A stretch of 64,000 bases of DNA from Methylosarcina fibrata AML-C10 (GTDB lineage: Bacteria > Pseudomonadota > Gammaproteobacteria > Methylococcales > Methylomonadaceae), in NCBI RefSeq assembly GCF_000372865.1, contig NZ_KB889965.1:455902-519901 (forward strand), written 5' to 3'. The position numbers and the translations under genes are program-made. Each line of letters begins with the position of its first letter. Position 1 is the first letter of the stretch. Below, one piece after another: positions 1 to 7,207 of this stretch. Under the pieces are notes generated by a model. The model was given only the letters and a program-made list of their open reading frames with translations, was not told where the DNA came from and did no database searches.

Positions 1-544
1 TAGTAACGATTAGCCGATTGATATCTTCTTGCAGCCCAATGCCGTGGGGGTACCGAATAAAGGTCTCCGGCCCATTGGCAGCAATGACCTGTTTGACTTT
101 ATCCGTCTGCGCATCGCCGACGATCACATTGTTCGATCCCATACAGGTGAGATACCAGGTTTTTTGGTCTGCGGTGAACGCCATGTCTTCTCCGACCTCA
201 CACTCAGGCACATCCAGTAATTTAATGGTGTACGGCGTACGCTTCATGTCGATCACGCGCAAGGCACCATTGCCCAGGGCGGTGATATAGGCCTTGCTTA
301 AATCCTTGTTGTAAAAGAAATGATGGGAAACCGTATCCGGCGGTAAAGGCAGATCGGTTAAGATTTTTCCGAATTGCGGCGAATCAGGATCTACATCAAG
401 GATCGCAATGCCTTCCCGGCGCGGAGTGCTGCCGGGCTTGCTGTCGTAGTTCACCATGGCCAATATTTCGGCATGGGCCATCGTTGAAGTAAGCAGCAAC
501 AGACTGCACAGGGTCTTTACGATTGTTTTCTGGATTATTGTCAT
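1..544 (-). CDS. Secreted beta-propeller-type protein, partial (3' end outside window)
   Basis: The minus strand is open from an ATG at 544 to the window edge (181 codons, no stop), so the C-terminus is missing. Residues 1-25 are a clear Sec signal peptide: basic start, a run of Leu, then a cleavage site after Ala-His-Ala. The mature part alternates short beta-strand-like segments with Asp/Gly turns (for example GNGALRVIDM and GSNNVIVGDA), the style of YVTN/NHL-type beta-propeller repeats. Probably periplasmic. No catalytic motif is visible in the portion present and I cannot name a specific enzyme. Codon use matches neighbouring genes. Confidence 0.7.
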   Translation of the reverse strand, partial: MTIIQKTIVKTLCSLLLLTSTMAHAEILAMVNYDSKPGSTPRREGIAILDVDPDSPQFGKILTDLPLPPDTVSHHFFYNKDLSKAYITALGNGALRVIDMKRTPYTIKLLDVPECEVGEDMAFTADQKTWYLTCMGSNNVIVGDAQTDKVKQVIAANGPETFIRYPHGIGLQEDINRLIVT

Positions 545-885
545 GGCTCATTTGAATGTCGAAATTTAAAAAATGCTCATTTGCAAGCGGTTACAAACTC
601 GCTATTTAACTCGCTTAAACTTCCGCTGTTGCCGGTCGATGCCGAGTTTTATCTGAGAAATTCGATTGCTCGAATCCCTGCTTTCTCAGCACTTCTTTTG
701 ACCGTCGCTTGGCCTGAGGCAATAGAGACGCCATAGGCTTCAAGAAAGCCCAAGCCATTTTGGAAATCCTCTATCATTCCTGGGCGGCTAAAGCATCCTC
801 GTTAAAAATGCCCGTCGATCATGTCATTGGACATAGTCATTTCCTCCTGAAATGGCGAAGGGTAGGGTGCTGCTTGTTTTTAAGA
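545..885. other. Intergenic region between propeller gene and TetR gene
   Basis: This 341-base stretch holds only the short minus-strand reading frames at 649-840. I found no RNA gene, clear terminator or repeat in it. Confidence 0.5.
649..840 (-). pseudogene. Possible decayed small gene or short-ORF leader
   Basis: A perfect AGGAGG (plus 843-848, read on the minus strand) precedes ATGs at 840 and 834. The frame then hits TAA at 802-804 after 10-12 codons. Beyond it, in the same frame, an ATG at 777 opens a 42-codon ORF ending at 649, rich in Ala/Gly/Glu and protein-like. A short out-of-frame segment between them is also open. This suggests a gene of about 60 codons broken by a small indel or stop, though two tiny genes are possible. 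Function unknown. Confidence 0.3.
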
Positions 886-1482
886 TCATGCTTTAAACAA
901 GCCTCCCAATAATTCGTCGTAGCACTGTTTTAAAGGCTCGGTGGAGTGTTCGATTTTCATGCGCAACAACGCCCCTTGCCAGGCATTTATCCAAAGATCT
1001 GCCATTTCCCGTGCGGGTTTGTCGGCGCGAATCGAACCTTCTCTTTGAGCGCAACTTAAAGCGAGCTCCCAAGCATTACGATAACTGTCTAACGCGGTCT
1101 TCAGGGCCATTCGGCAGACACCACTGGTGTCACCGACCTCGCCCATTAAATTTCCTAATAAACAGCCCCCCTTGAATTCGATGGCTTCCAGTTCTCTCAT
1201 GGTTTCTTGAACATAACGCTCCATGGCCCCGAGAGCATTGCCTTCGGATTGTTCCAGATAACTTTGCAACCGTTCCACGTAGGTCGCTATGTAGTGAGTG
1301 ATTGACGCTGCTGCAAAGTCTTCTTTACTGCTGAAATAGCTGTAAAAAGAGCCTTTAGGAATTTGTACGGCATCAAGAATCTCTTTTAGCCCTGTTCCAT
1401 GAAAGCCCTGGAGCATGAGCAAGGAGACGCCTTGATTGAGTAAATTTTCACGCTTGGTTTGTTTTTTAGTAATCTTTTGCAT
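886..1482 (-). CDS. TetR/AcrR family transcriptional regulator
   Basis: 198-residue one-component repressor. The N-terminal helix-turn-helix of the TetR family is clear (residues about 10-55: RENLLNQGVSLL, GLKEILDAVQIPKGSFYSYF, SSKEDF), followed by an all-helical ligand-binding domain with Cys residues (GGCLLG, GVCRMA, LSCAQ). The frame stays open upstream to 1605, but the ATG at 1482 is chosen because a consensus promoter and two operators fill 1489-1536 and because it starts at the normal TetR N-terminus. The target is probably its own promoter; no divergent partner survives next to it. TetR proteins of this type often sense electrophiles or drugs, but the inducer cannot be read from sequence. 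Confidence 0.88.
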   Translation of the reverse strand: MQKITKKQTKRENLLNQGVSLLMLQGFHGTGLKEILDAVQIPKGSFYSYFSSKEDFAAASITHYIATYVERLQSYLEQSEGNALGAMERYVQETMRELEAIEFKGGCLLGNLMGEVGDTSGVCRMALKTALDSYRNAWELALSCAQREGSIRADKPAREMADLWINAWQGALLRMKIEHSTEPLKQCYDELLGGLFKA

Positions 1483-1873
1483 GTGTGTAATATACGACCG
1501 GTCGTCTATATTGTCAAAAAAAATAGACCGGTCGTCTTTTTTATTCAGTCCATTTATCCCCTCGTTTTTAAGAGATAAGGATCGATGTTTAATCCTCAAA
1601 GTCACCTTCTGATAAACGCTAACTTTCTGTTATAACTCTAATTCTTATAACTATGTCTCGAAACTTATCTTTGAATAACCCATGTTGCGAATGAGTTTTC
1701 GGAGGCTTTTTGCTCGTCGGTTATGCCTGCGTTTTCAAGCAAGACCAAAATTCCGCCCTGCAACTGATGCGCTGAAGGCGGCAGGCTGTGAAAAGCTATT
1801 TGTCGAAAAAGCCTCCGGCAATCAACGGGGTCAGGTCTTGCAATCCAACATTTCTTCACTATAATTTCTTTCT
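1483..1873. other. Intergenic region: promoter, long-range inverted repeat, transposon left end
   Basis: Besides the TetR promoter, this region has a perfect 12-bp inverted repeat (CGGAGGCTTTTT at 1700-1711, complement at 1806-1817) enclosing 94 bases, and the left 30-bp inverted repeat of the transposase unit at 1824-1853. No convincing gene is seen; short ORFs on both strands look like chance. Confidence 0.55.
1489..1536 (-). promoter_or_regulatory. Sigma-70 promoter with two TetR operators
   Basis: On the minus strand, TTGACA (1512-1517) and TATATT (1489-1494) are separated by exactly 17 bases. The 11-mer GACCGGTCGTC (plus strand) occurs twice, at 1496-1506 inside the spacer and at 1526-1536 upstream of -35, 30 bp apart (about three helical turns). 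The spacer copy sits in a perfect 12-bp palindrome, ACGACCGGTCGT (1494-1505). This strongly suggests autorepression by the TetR protein. The ATG begins 7 bases downstream of the -10 element. Confidence 0.8.
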
Positions 1874-2798
1874 ATGGCAAGACCCTTACGCATAGAACTC
1901 TCAGGTGGCCTTTATCATGTCACCTCACGCGGCGACAGGCGCGAGGCCATCTTTTTCTCCGATGACGATCGGTTAGGCTGGCTGGATTTGCTCGGACAGG
2001 TTTGTTCCCGCTTCAACTGGATTTGCCATGCCTATTGTCTGATGACCAATCATTACCACATCGTCATTGAAACGCCGGAAGGCAACCTGGCGCAGGGCAT
2101 GCGGCAACTGAACGGCGTCTATACGCAGATGACCAATCGCATGCATGGACGAGTCGGTCATGTGTTTCAGGGACGATACAAGGCAATAATGGTGGAAAAA
2201 GACAGTTATCTGCTGGAGTTGGCGCGCTATGTGGTGCTCAATCCGGTACGGGCCGGCATGGTCAACGATGTAGATGATTGGCCGTGGAGCAGTTATCCAG
2301 CAATGATCGGGTCACTGCCAACGCCGGACTGGTTACAGACTGATTGGCTATTAGGCCAGTTCGGCAGGCAGCGCAATCGTGCCCGGGCCGGCTATATCGA
2401 TTTTGTGCGTGCAGGTATTGACCTGCCCAGCCTCTGGGACAAACTGCAGGGCCAGATTTATCTCGGCGACCAGGCTTTTGTCGCCCGCATGCAGTCCGTG
2501 CTGGCAAAGGATGAGGCGCTACAGGAAATCCCCCGTGTGCAACGCCGGCCTGTTGCCAAGCCGCTGGCTGAATATCGATTCGAGTATGCGCATGCCCTTC
2601 ATGTTGGCATGGCACTGGCTTATCTTTCAGGTGATCATTCAATGAAGGCTATTGCCGAGGTATTCGGGGTGCATTATGCAACGGTCAGTCGGGCCGTCAA
2701 AGCATATGAACGGAATCACGGTAAATGATTGGCCTGCAGACATACTGAGCCAAGAGCTTCACACCAAAAAATGTTGGATTGCAAGACCTGACCCCGTT
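1824..2798. mobile_element. REP-associated transposase unit with 30-bp inverted repeats
   Basis: A Y1 transposase gene is bounded by perfect 30-bp inverted repeats: AACGGGGTCAGGTCTTGC... at 1824-1853 and its exact complement at 2769-2798, with a third copy at 3029-3058. The GACCTGACCCCGTTCTTG part is also repeated in tandem at about 2803-2820 and partly at 3061-3076. Such repeats around a RAYT gene are candidate REP-like substrates. Confidence 0.65.
1874..2728 (+). CDS. REP-associated tyrosine transposase (RAYT, Y1/HUH family)
   Basis: 284 residues. The HUH metal site is visible as NHYHIVIE near residue 58. The block containing the presumed nucleophile Tyr is visible as FQGRYKAIMVEKDSYLLELARYVVLNPVRAG in two overlapping parts (residues about 97-127), including the family hallmark LNPVRAG. 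The C-terminal 60 residues contain a helix-turn-helix (AIAEVFGVHYATVSRAVKAY), seen in the RAYT subgroup with an extra DNA-binding domain. It nicks and rejoins single-stranded DNA at REP-like hairpins. It appears full length. The last 55 codons are copied just downstream (2827-2987). Confidence 0.88.
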   Translation: MARPLRIELSGGLYHVTSRGDRREAIFFSDDDRLGWLDLLGQVCSRFNWICHAYCLMTNHYHIVIETPEGNLAQGMRQLNGVYTQMTNRMHGRVGHVFQGRYKAIMVEKDSYLLELARYVVLNPVRAGMVNDVDDWPWSSYPAMIGSLPTPDWLQTDWLLGQFGRQRNRARAGYIDFVRAGIDLPSLWDKLQGQIYLGDQAFVARMQSVLAKDEALQEIPRVQRRPVAKPLAEYRFEYAHALHVGMALAYLSGDHSMKAIAEVFGVHYATVSRAVKAYERNHGK

Positions 2799-2800
2799 CT
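2567..2800 (+). repeat. Direct repeat, copy 1 (transposase 3' end plus inverted repeat)
   Basis: A 234-bp segment covering the last codons of the transposase, its stop codon and the right 30-bp inverted repeat. It matches 2827-3060 with two differences by eye: the stop is TGA here and TAA there, and one C/T change follows. Confidence 0.9.
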
Positions 2801-2826
2801 TGAGACCTGACCCCGTTCTTGCTCTT

Positions 2827-3060
2827 GCTGAATATCGATTCGAGTATGCGCATGCCCTTCATGTTGGCATGGCACTGGCTTATCTTTCAGGTGATCATTC
2901 AATGAAGGCTATTGCCGAGGTATTCGGGGTGCATTATGCAACGGTCAGTCGGGCCGTCAAAGCATATGAACGGAATCACGGTAAATAATTGGCTTGCAGA
3001 CATACTGAGCCAAGAGCTTCACACCAAAAAATGTTGGATTGCAAGACCTGACCCCGTTCT
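2827..3060 (+). repeat. Direct repeat, copy 2 (offset 260 bp)
   Basis: Near-identical copy of 2567-2800. It carries a detached copy of the transposase C-terminal HTH region, which is open in frame from a TTG at 2779 to TAA at 2986-2988 and could in principle encode a 69-residue HTH peptide beginning in the inverted repeat. No ribosome binding site supports translation. It is probably a by-product of recombination between the GACCTGACCCCGTTCTTG repeats. Confidence 0.85.
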
Positions 3061-3539
3061 GTTGACCCCGTTCTTGTCTTTGGACGCGAAAGACCTCGGG
3101 GCCGCCAAAATAATACTGTTCGACCCTGAGATTAGGGTGGAAGCGGTGGTGAAACGTTTTCGTGTATCCTCTTCTTCTACGTTATAACCTCCATCTGCCG
3201 AAAGGCAGAGGGGTCATTCAGAAGACCGAGCCATGCTGACACCGGTCGCCTATCTCGAAGCGCGAGGTTCTGCTCGCAATATTCACCGCGTTCTCTCAGT
3301 GGTGCCAGACGTCGTTAAATGAGCGCTTACGTTATTTTTGGCCAAATCCTTGGAGAAAAAACCGGAAGAAGGGCTATAAAAAAAGGCCCGGTGCCGGAAA
3401 CTTGTCGGGCGGGCCTTATTTAGGACGTAGAGCCAAAAAGATCGAAGTCGAATTCTGTATCTGATTTCGCTGGCAAGCAGCCGTTTATTCAATAGAGGCC
3501 GGAGAGTGCTGCGGCTCCCCATCGGTTTTAACCATACCC
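3061..3539. other. Intergenic region after the transposase duplication
   Basis: 479 bases without a convincing gene. It contains a further partial copy of the transposon-end motif (to about 3076), a small GAAA-loop hairpin (TCTGCCGAAAGGCAGA, 3194-3209), a 29-codon ORF at 3233-3322 that I do not trust, and the terminator at 3378-3417. Confidence 0.5.
3378..3417 (-). terminator. Rho-independent terminator for the TIGR04073/tex unit
   Basis: Read on the minus strand, AAGGCCC (3411-3417) pairs with GGGCCTT (3383-3389) and is followed directly by a run of seven T (plus-strand A's, 3378-3384). It lies about 120 bases past the stop of the minus-strand gene at 3540. Confidence 0.7.
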
Positions 3540-4130
3540 TTATTTCATCATTTCCTTTTTGAACATCATGTCCAGCTTTTTATTGGTATCCTGGGAATTG
3601 GGCGGCGGTGGATAGGCAGCCGGCGCCGCGACTTGAGGCACGGCAACCGGCGGTGGCGGCGCCTGTACTTCCGGCGGTTTCACTTCCTGTCTTTCCTGGA
3701 GGCGGAACACGTCTCCGTAGGTGGTGTCGACGTCGAAATCGTCCCAGACATAGAGCGGGTAGGCAACGGGTTTGGTCGGCAGAGGGAAGGTGACCAAATC
3801 GGCCAATCCGACGGCCAATCGCCCTGCGGTATTTACTATGCCTTTGAATCCTCCGCCGAATATTCCGTAAAAAACATTGCCCTGGTTGGTCGTATTGATG
3901 ATGTTTTTGGGAATTTCCAACGGACCGGTCAGCATATTGGCGAAGGCGTTCAACGCTTTGGCGCCGACTTCGCTGCCGTAGCTCGGATTGACGGTATTGG
4001 TGAAATTCGGTAACTGCGCGGTGCGGGACGGTTGCGAATAGCCGTAATTTTGCTGCATGCTCTGAGCATGCACCGACGCACTGAGTCCGGCAAGAAACAA
4101 AGGAACAAAAAAACGATGGAGGCGAATCAT
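3540..4130 (-). CDS. Exosortase system-associated protein, TIGR04073 family
   Basis: 196 residues with a signal peptide (residues 1-22, cleavage after VHA). The core has the family pattern: a helix KALNAFANMLTGPLEIPKNI, then GNVFYGIFGGGFKGIVNTAGR, then VGLADLVTFPLP. The C-terminal 60 residues are a Pro/Ala-rich linker ending in a basic, Met-rich tail. Known members occur in genomes with exosortase/PEP-CTERM sorting, but the molecular role is not established. The ATG at 4130 is preferred over the in-frame 4208 start because it has AGGA seven bases upstream and begins a proper signal peptide. It lies 46 bases after tex on the same strand, probably co-transcribed. Confidence 0.75.
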   Translation of the reverse strand: MIRLHRFFVPLFLAGLSASVHAQSMQQNYGYSQPSRTAQLPNFTNTVNPSYGSEVGAKALNAFANMLTGPLEIPKNIINTTNQGNVFYGIFGGGFKGIVNTAGRLAVGLADLVTFPLPTKPVAYPLYVWDDFDVDTTYGDVFRLQERQEVKPPEVQAPPPPVAVPQVAAPAAYPPPPNSQDTNKKLDMMFKKEMMK

Positions 4131-4176
4131 ATCTAATCCTGCTGCTGGGTTTATTATTAACCGAAGTATAGCAGAG

Positions 4177-6462
4177 CTATTTTGATTTACCTGTCCGTGC
4201 CTTGACAAAGGCGCTGGCCATCGTGCCTTGTATCGGAGCGGGCGATTTCGGCTTGTGTACGGGTTTGGGTTGAGCCGGTCCGGTTTTCTGATTTTCGGAG
4301 ACGGCGTCTTTTTTCATGGATAATGAAATGCGATGGCGTTCGATGTCGACTTCCAGAACTTTTACCTGCACGATATCGCCGGTTTTGACGACGTCGCGCG
4401 GATCTTTAACGAAGGTGTCGGCCAAATGGGAGATATGCACCAAGCCGTCCTGATGCACGCCGATGTCGACAAATGCACCGAAATTGGCCACATTGGTAAC
4501 GACGCCGTTCAAGGTCATTCCGGGTTCGAGATCGGAAATTTTTTCTATCCCCGCTTTAAACTGAACGCTGGTAAATTCGGGCCGGGGGTCGCGTCCCGGC
4601 TTTTCCAGTTCCTTGATGATGTCGGTAACGGTCGGCAGTCCGAAATGGTCCTGGATGTAGCGGGCTGGATTCAAACCGCGTAAAAAGCCGCTTTGGCCGA
4701 TGAGTTCGCGGATCGATTTACCGGTATCCTGCAAAATGGCTTCCACCACCGGATAGGCTTCCGGATGCACCGCGGAAGCATCCAGCGGATTGTCGCCGTT
4801 GACGATGCGTAAAAAACCGGCGGCCTGCTCGAACGCTTTTTCGCCGAGCCGGGGCACTTTTTTCAATTGCAGGCGGTTCTTAAAGGGACCGTATTCGTTA
4901 CGGAAGGCCACGATGTTTTCGCTGACGCTCTGGGACAGGCCGGAAACCTGTTTTAACAGGGGAACCGACGCGGTATTGACGTCGACGCCGACGGCATTCA
5001 CGCAGTCTTCGACAACGGCGTCGAGGCCCCGGGCCAACTGCACCTGGTTGACGTCGTGCTGGTATTGACCGACGCCGATCGCTTTGGGCTCTATTTTGAC
5101 CAGTTCGGCCAGCGGATCCTGTAGACGTCTGGCAATGGAAACCGCGCCCCGCAGGGAGACGTCCAGGTCGGGGAATTCTTTGGCGGCCAGCTCGGAGGCC
5201 GAATAGACCGAGGCGCCGGCCTCGGACACCATCATTTTATTGAATTTGAGTTCGCCGTGCCGCTTTTGCAGATCGTTGACCAACTGTTCGGTTTCGCGCG
5301 AGCCGGTGCCGTTGCCGATACTGACCAGATCGACCCGATGCCGTGCGATCAATCTGGCCAGGGCCGCGATCGACTCGTCCCATTGTTGACGCGGAGGATG
5401 AGGATAAACGGTGTCGGTGGCCAGTAATTTGCCGGTGGCGTCGACCACCGCCACCTTGACGCCGGTGCGGATGCCGGGATCGAGCCCCATCGTGGCCTTG
5501 GCGCCGGCCGGAGCGGCCAATAGCAGATCCCGCAAGTTGCTCGAAAATACCCGGATGGCTTCCATTTCGGCCGCCTCGCGCAATTTCATTTTCAGGTCCA
5601 GATCGATTCGGGTGAATAACTTGATCTTCCAGGCGAGTCTTGCCGTCTCGGCCAGCCAGGCATCGGCCGGACGGGTGGCGTCGGCGATATCGAGAGGGCC
5701 TGCGGTTATTTTGGCGCAGAGGTCATGTTCGTATTGATCGTCTGAGCCGGGCTTGAGCGTCAGGGCCAGCAAGTCTTCATTGCGGCCCCGGAACAACGCC
5801 AGGGCTCGATGGGAAGGAATTTTATTGATGGCTTCCCGATAATCGAAATAGTCTTTGAATTTGACCGCTTCCTGTTCTTTTCCCGGCACGACCGTTGCCT
5901 GCAGAATACCATTTTGCCAGACGCGCTCGCGCAGTTCGGCCAACAATTCGGCATTTTCGGACAGCCTTTCCATAAGGATTTGTCGGGCGCCTTCGAGTGC
6001 GGCCGCCGTGTCGGCCACCCCTTTGTCGGCATCGACATAATCGTTCGCGGTGAGTTCGGGAATCAGGCTGCGATCGTTCAAAAGAGCGTCCGCCAGCGGC
6101 TCAAGTCCCGCTTCACGCGCCATCTGGGCCTTTGTCCGGCGTTTCGGCTTGTAGGGCAGGTACAAATCCTCCAGAAGGGTTTTGGTGTCCGCTGCCAGAA
6201 TGGCATTCTCCAGTTCCGGCGTCAGTTTGTCCTGGCTGCGAATGCTGTCCAGAATGGTGCCGCGCCGATCGTCAAGTTCACGCAGATAGGATAAACGCTC
6301 CGCCAGGGTTCTTAATTGAGTGTCGTCCAGGCCGCCGGTGACCTCTTTGCGGTAGCGCGCGATAAAGGGAACGGTGGCGCCTTCGTCGAGCAAGGCGACC
6401 GCGGCTTCGACCTGTTTGTTTTTAACGGATAATTCTTCGGCAATACGTTGGATAATGTCCAT
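4177..6462 (-). CDS. tex: Tex family RNA-binding transcription accessory protein
   Basis: 761 residues, the usual Tex length. Visible parts in order: N-terminal helical region ([33 protein letters not shown]), the YqgF/RuvC-like domain ([30 protein letters not shown]-like segment), helix-hairpin-helix repeats ([27 protein letters not shown]) and a C-terminal S1 domain ([18 protein letters not shown] to RISLSMK). It binds nucleic acid and is linked to transcription and RNA turnover. The frame is open to 6540, but the ATG at 6462 matches the canonical N-terminus. Convergent with nothing; followed by the TIGR04073 gene. Confidence 0.96.
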   Translation of the reverse strand: MDIIQRIAEELSVKNKQVEAAVALLDEGATVPFIARYRKEVTGGLDDTQLRTLAERLSYLRELDDRRGTILDSIRSQDKLTPELENAILAADTKTLLEDLYLPYKPKRRTKAQMAREAGLEPLADALLNDRSLIPELTANDYVDADKGVADTAAALEGARQILMERLSENAELLAELRERVWQNGILQATVVPGKEQEAVKFKDYFDYREAINKIPSHRALALFRGRNEDLLALTLKPGSDDQYEHDLCAKITAGPLDIADATRPADAWLAETARLAWKIKLFTRIDLDLKMKLREAAEMEAIRVFSSNLRDLLLAAPAGAKATMGLDPGIRTGVKVAVVDATGKLLATDTVYPHPPRQQWDESIAALARLIARHRVDLVSIGNGTGSRETEQLVNDLQKRHGELKFNKMMVSEAGASVYSASELAAKEFPDLDVSLRGAVSIARRLQDPLAELVKIEPKAIGVGQYQHDVNQVQLARGLDAVVEDCVNAVGVDVNTASVPLLKQVSGLSQSVSENIVAFRNEYGPFKNRLQLKKVPRLGEKAFEQAAGFLRIVNGDNPLDASAVHPEAYPVVEAILQDTGKSIRELIGQSGFLRGLNPARYIQDHFGLPTVTDIIKELEKPGRDPRPEFTSVQFKAGIEKISDLEPGMTLNGVVTNVANFGAFVDIGVHQDGLVHISHLADTFVKDPRDVVKTGDIVQVKVLEVDIERHRISLSMKKDAVSENQKTGPAQPKPVHKPKSPAPIQGTMASAFVKARTGKSK

Positions 6463-7120
6463 TTTTCGATCAATCTTTGGGTTAATAAGGAAGTGTGCAA
6501 AAACCTTGGCGGTCGTCGATGGCCTCGATCCGAATTTCACTCCGGAGAGAGAAGGATGAGGCAGATTGAGTTTTTAAAGGGACATTGTAACAGTAAGTCA
6601 GACAGAGAGAATTCTGTTTGGAAGAAGAGCGTTCAGGCCTCCTCCTTTCGGGAAGAACGTTCGCCACCGGTTATACGCTGCGTCTTGGGAAGGCGATGAG
6701 ACGGGATCGCGCTAAAAAAACAGGTTTGCCCGGCCGACCGTCAGAAACTGTCCGTCCGGATTCGAAATCTGAAAAAATCGATGGATTTCCCCGCTTCTTC
6801 AATGAGATGGACGCACCGATCCGGCGGAGCAACACACCGTACCGTCCGTAGGAAACGGCTCTATTGAATGCCTTATTCCGATTCTTAACTATACTGAGCG
6901 TAAATCCGGTCTTGCCCGGTTTAATACGAAATTAAGCTTTGGAAAATAAATTGAACTTTATTCCATGTAGGTGCCCGAAACCTGTAGCTCTGATATATCG
7001 TCCGGATTTTGATATAATTAGCCCAGATTAATGGTTGCTTACCTTTGCCGCATGGATTGGCTCTTTCCATAATCCCATTGTTCTCTTTGGCAACCACAAT
7101 AGAAGGAAAAACACTTGAAA
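6463..7120. other. Intergenic region between tex and the PBP gene
   Basis: 658 bases, divergent between tex and the penicillin-binding protein. The first half has short overlapping ORFs on both strands that I consider noise. The second half is AT-rich and contains the extended -10 at 7010-7018. No RNA gene was recognised. Confidence 0.5.
7010..7018 (+). promoter_or_regulatory. Extended -10 promoter element
   Basis: TGATATAAT is a perfect TGnTATAAT extended -10 box, about 110 bases upstream of the first ORF. There is no good -35, as is usual for this promoter class. It probably drives the leader ORF and the PBP. Confidence 0.5.
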
Positions 7121-7207
7121 ATGACGGTTCGGCTGCATTTCAATCTTATGCAGCATCAACAGATGCATTATCCGGCTCATGGGTTCGATTGCGATGCGAA
7201 TGAATAG
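7121..7207 (+). CDS. Possible 28-residue His-rich leader peptide
   Basis: ATG at 7121, preceded by AGAAGGA at 7101-7107 (spacing longer than ideal; a TTG two codons earlier is closer). It encodes 28 residues including four His and ends with TAG at 7205-7207, directly over the ATG at 7200 of the PBP in another frame (ATGAATAG). This geometry suggests translational coupling to the PBP. No homolog is recognised. Confidence 0.35.
   Translation: MTVRLHFNLMQHQQMHYPAHGFDCDANE

Noticed and set aside
2779-2988. Stand-alone 69-residue HTH gene
   Set aside because: Starts in a transposon end with TTG and no ribosome binding site; best explained as a duplication by-product.
3233-3322. 29-codon ORF after the transposase duplication
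   Set aside because: Short, no ribosome binding site, no context.
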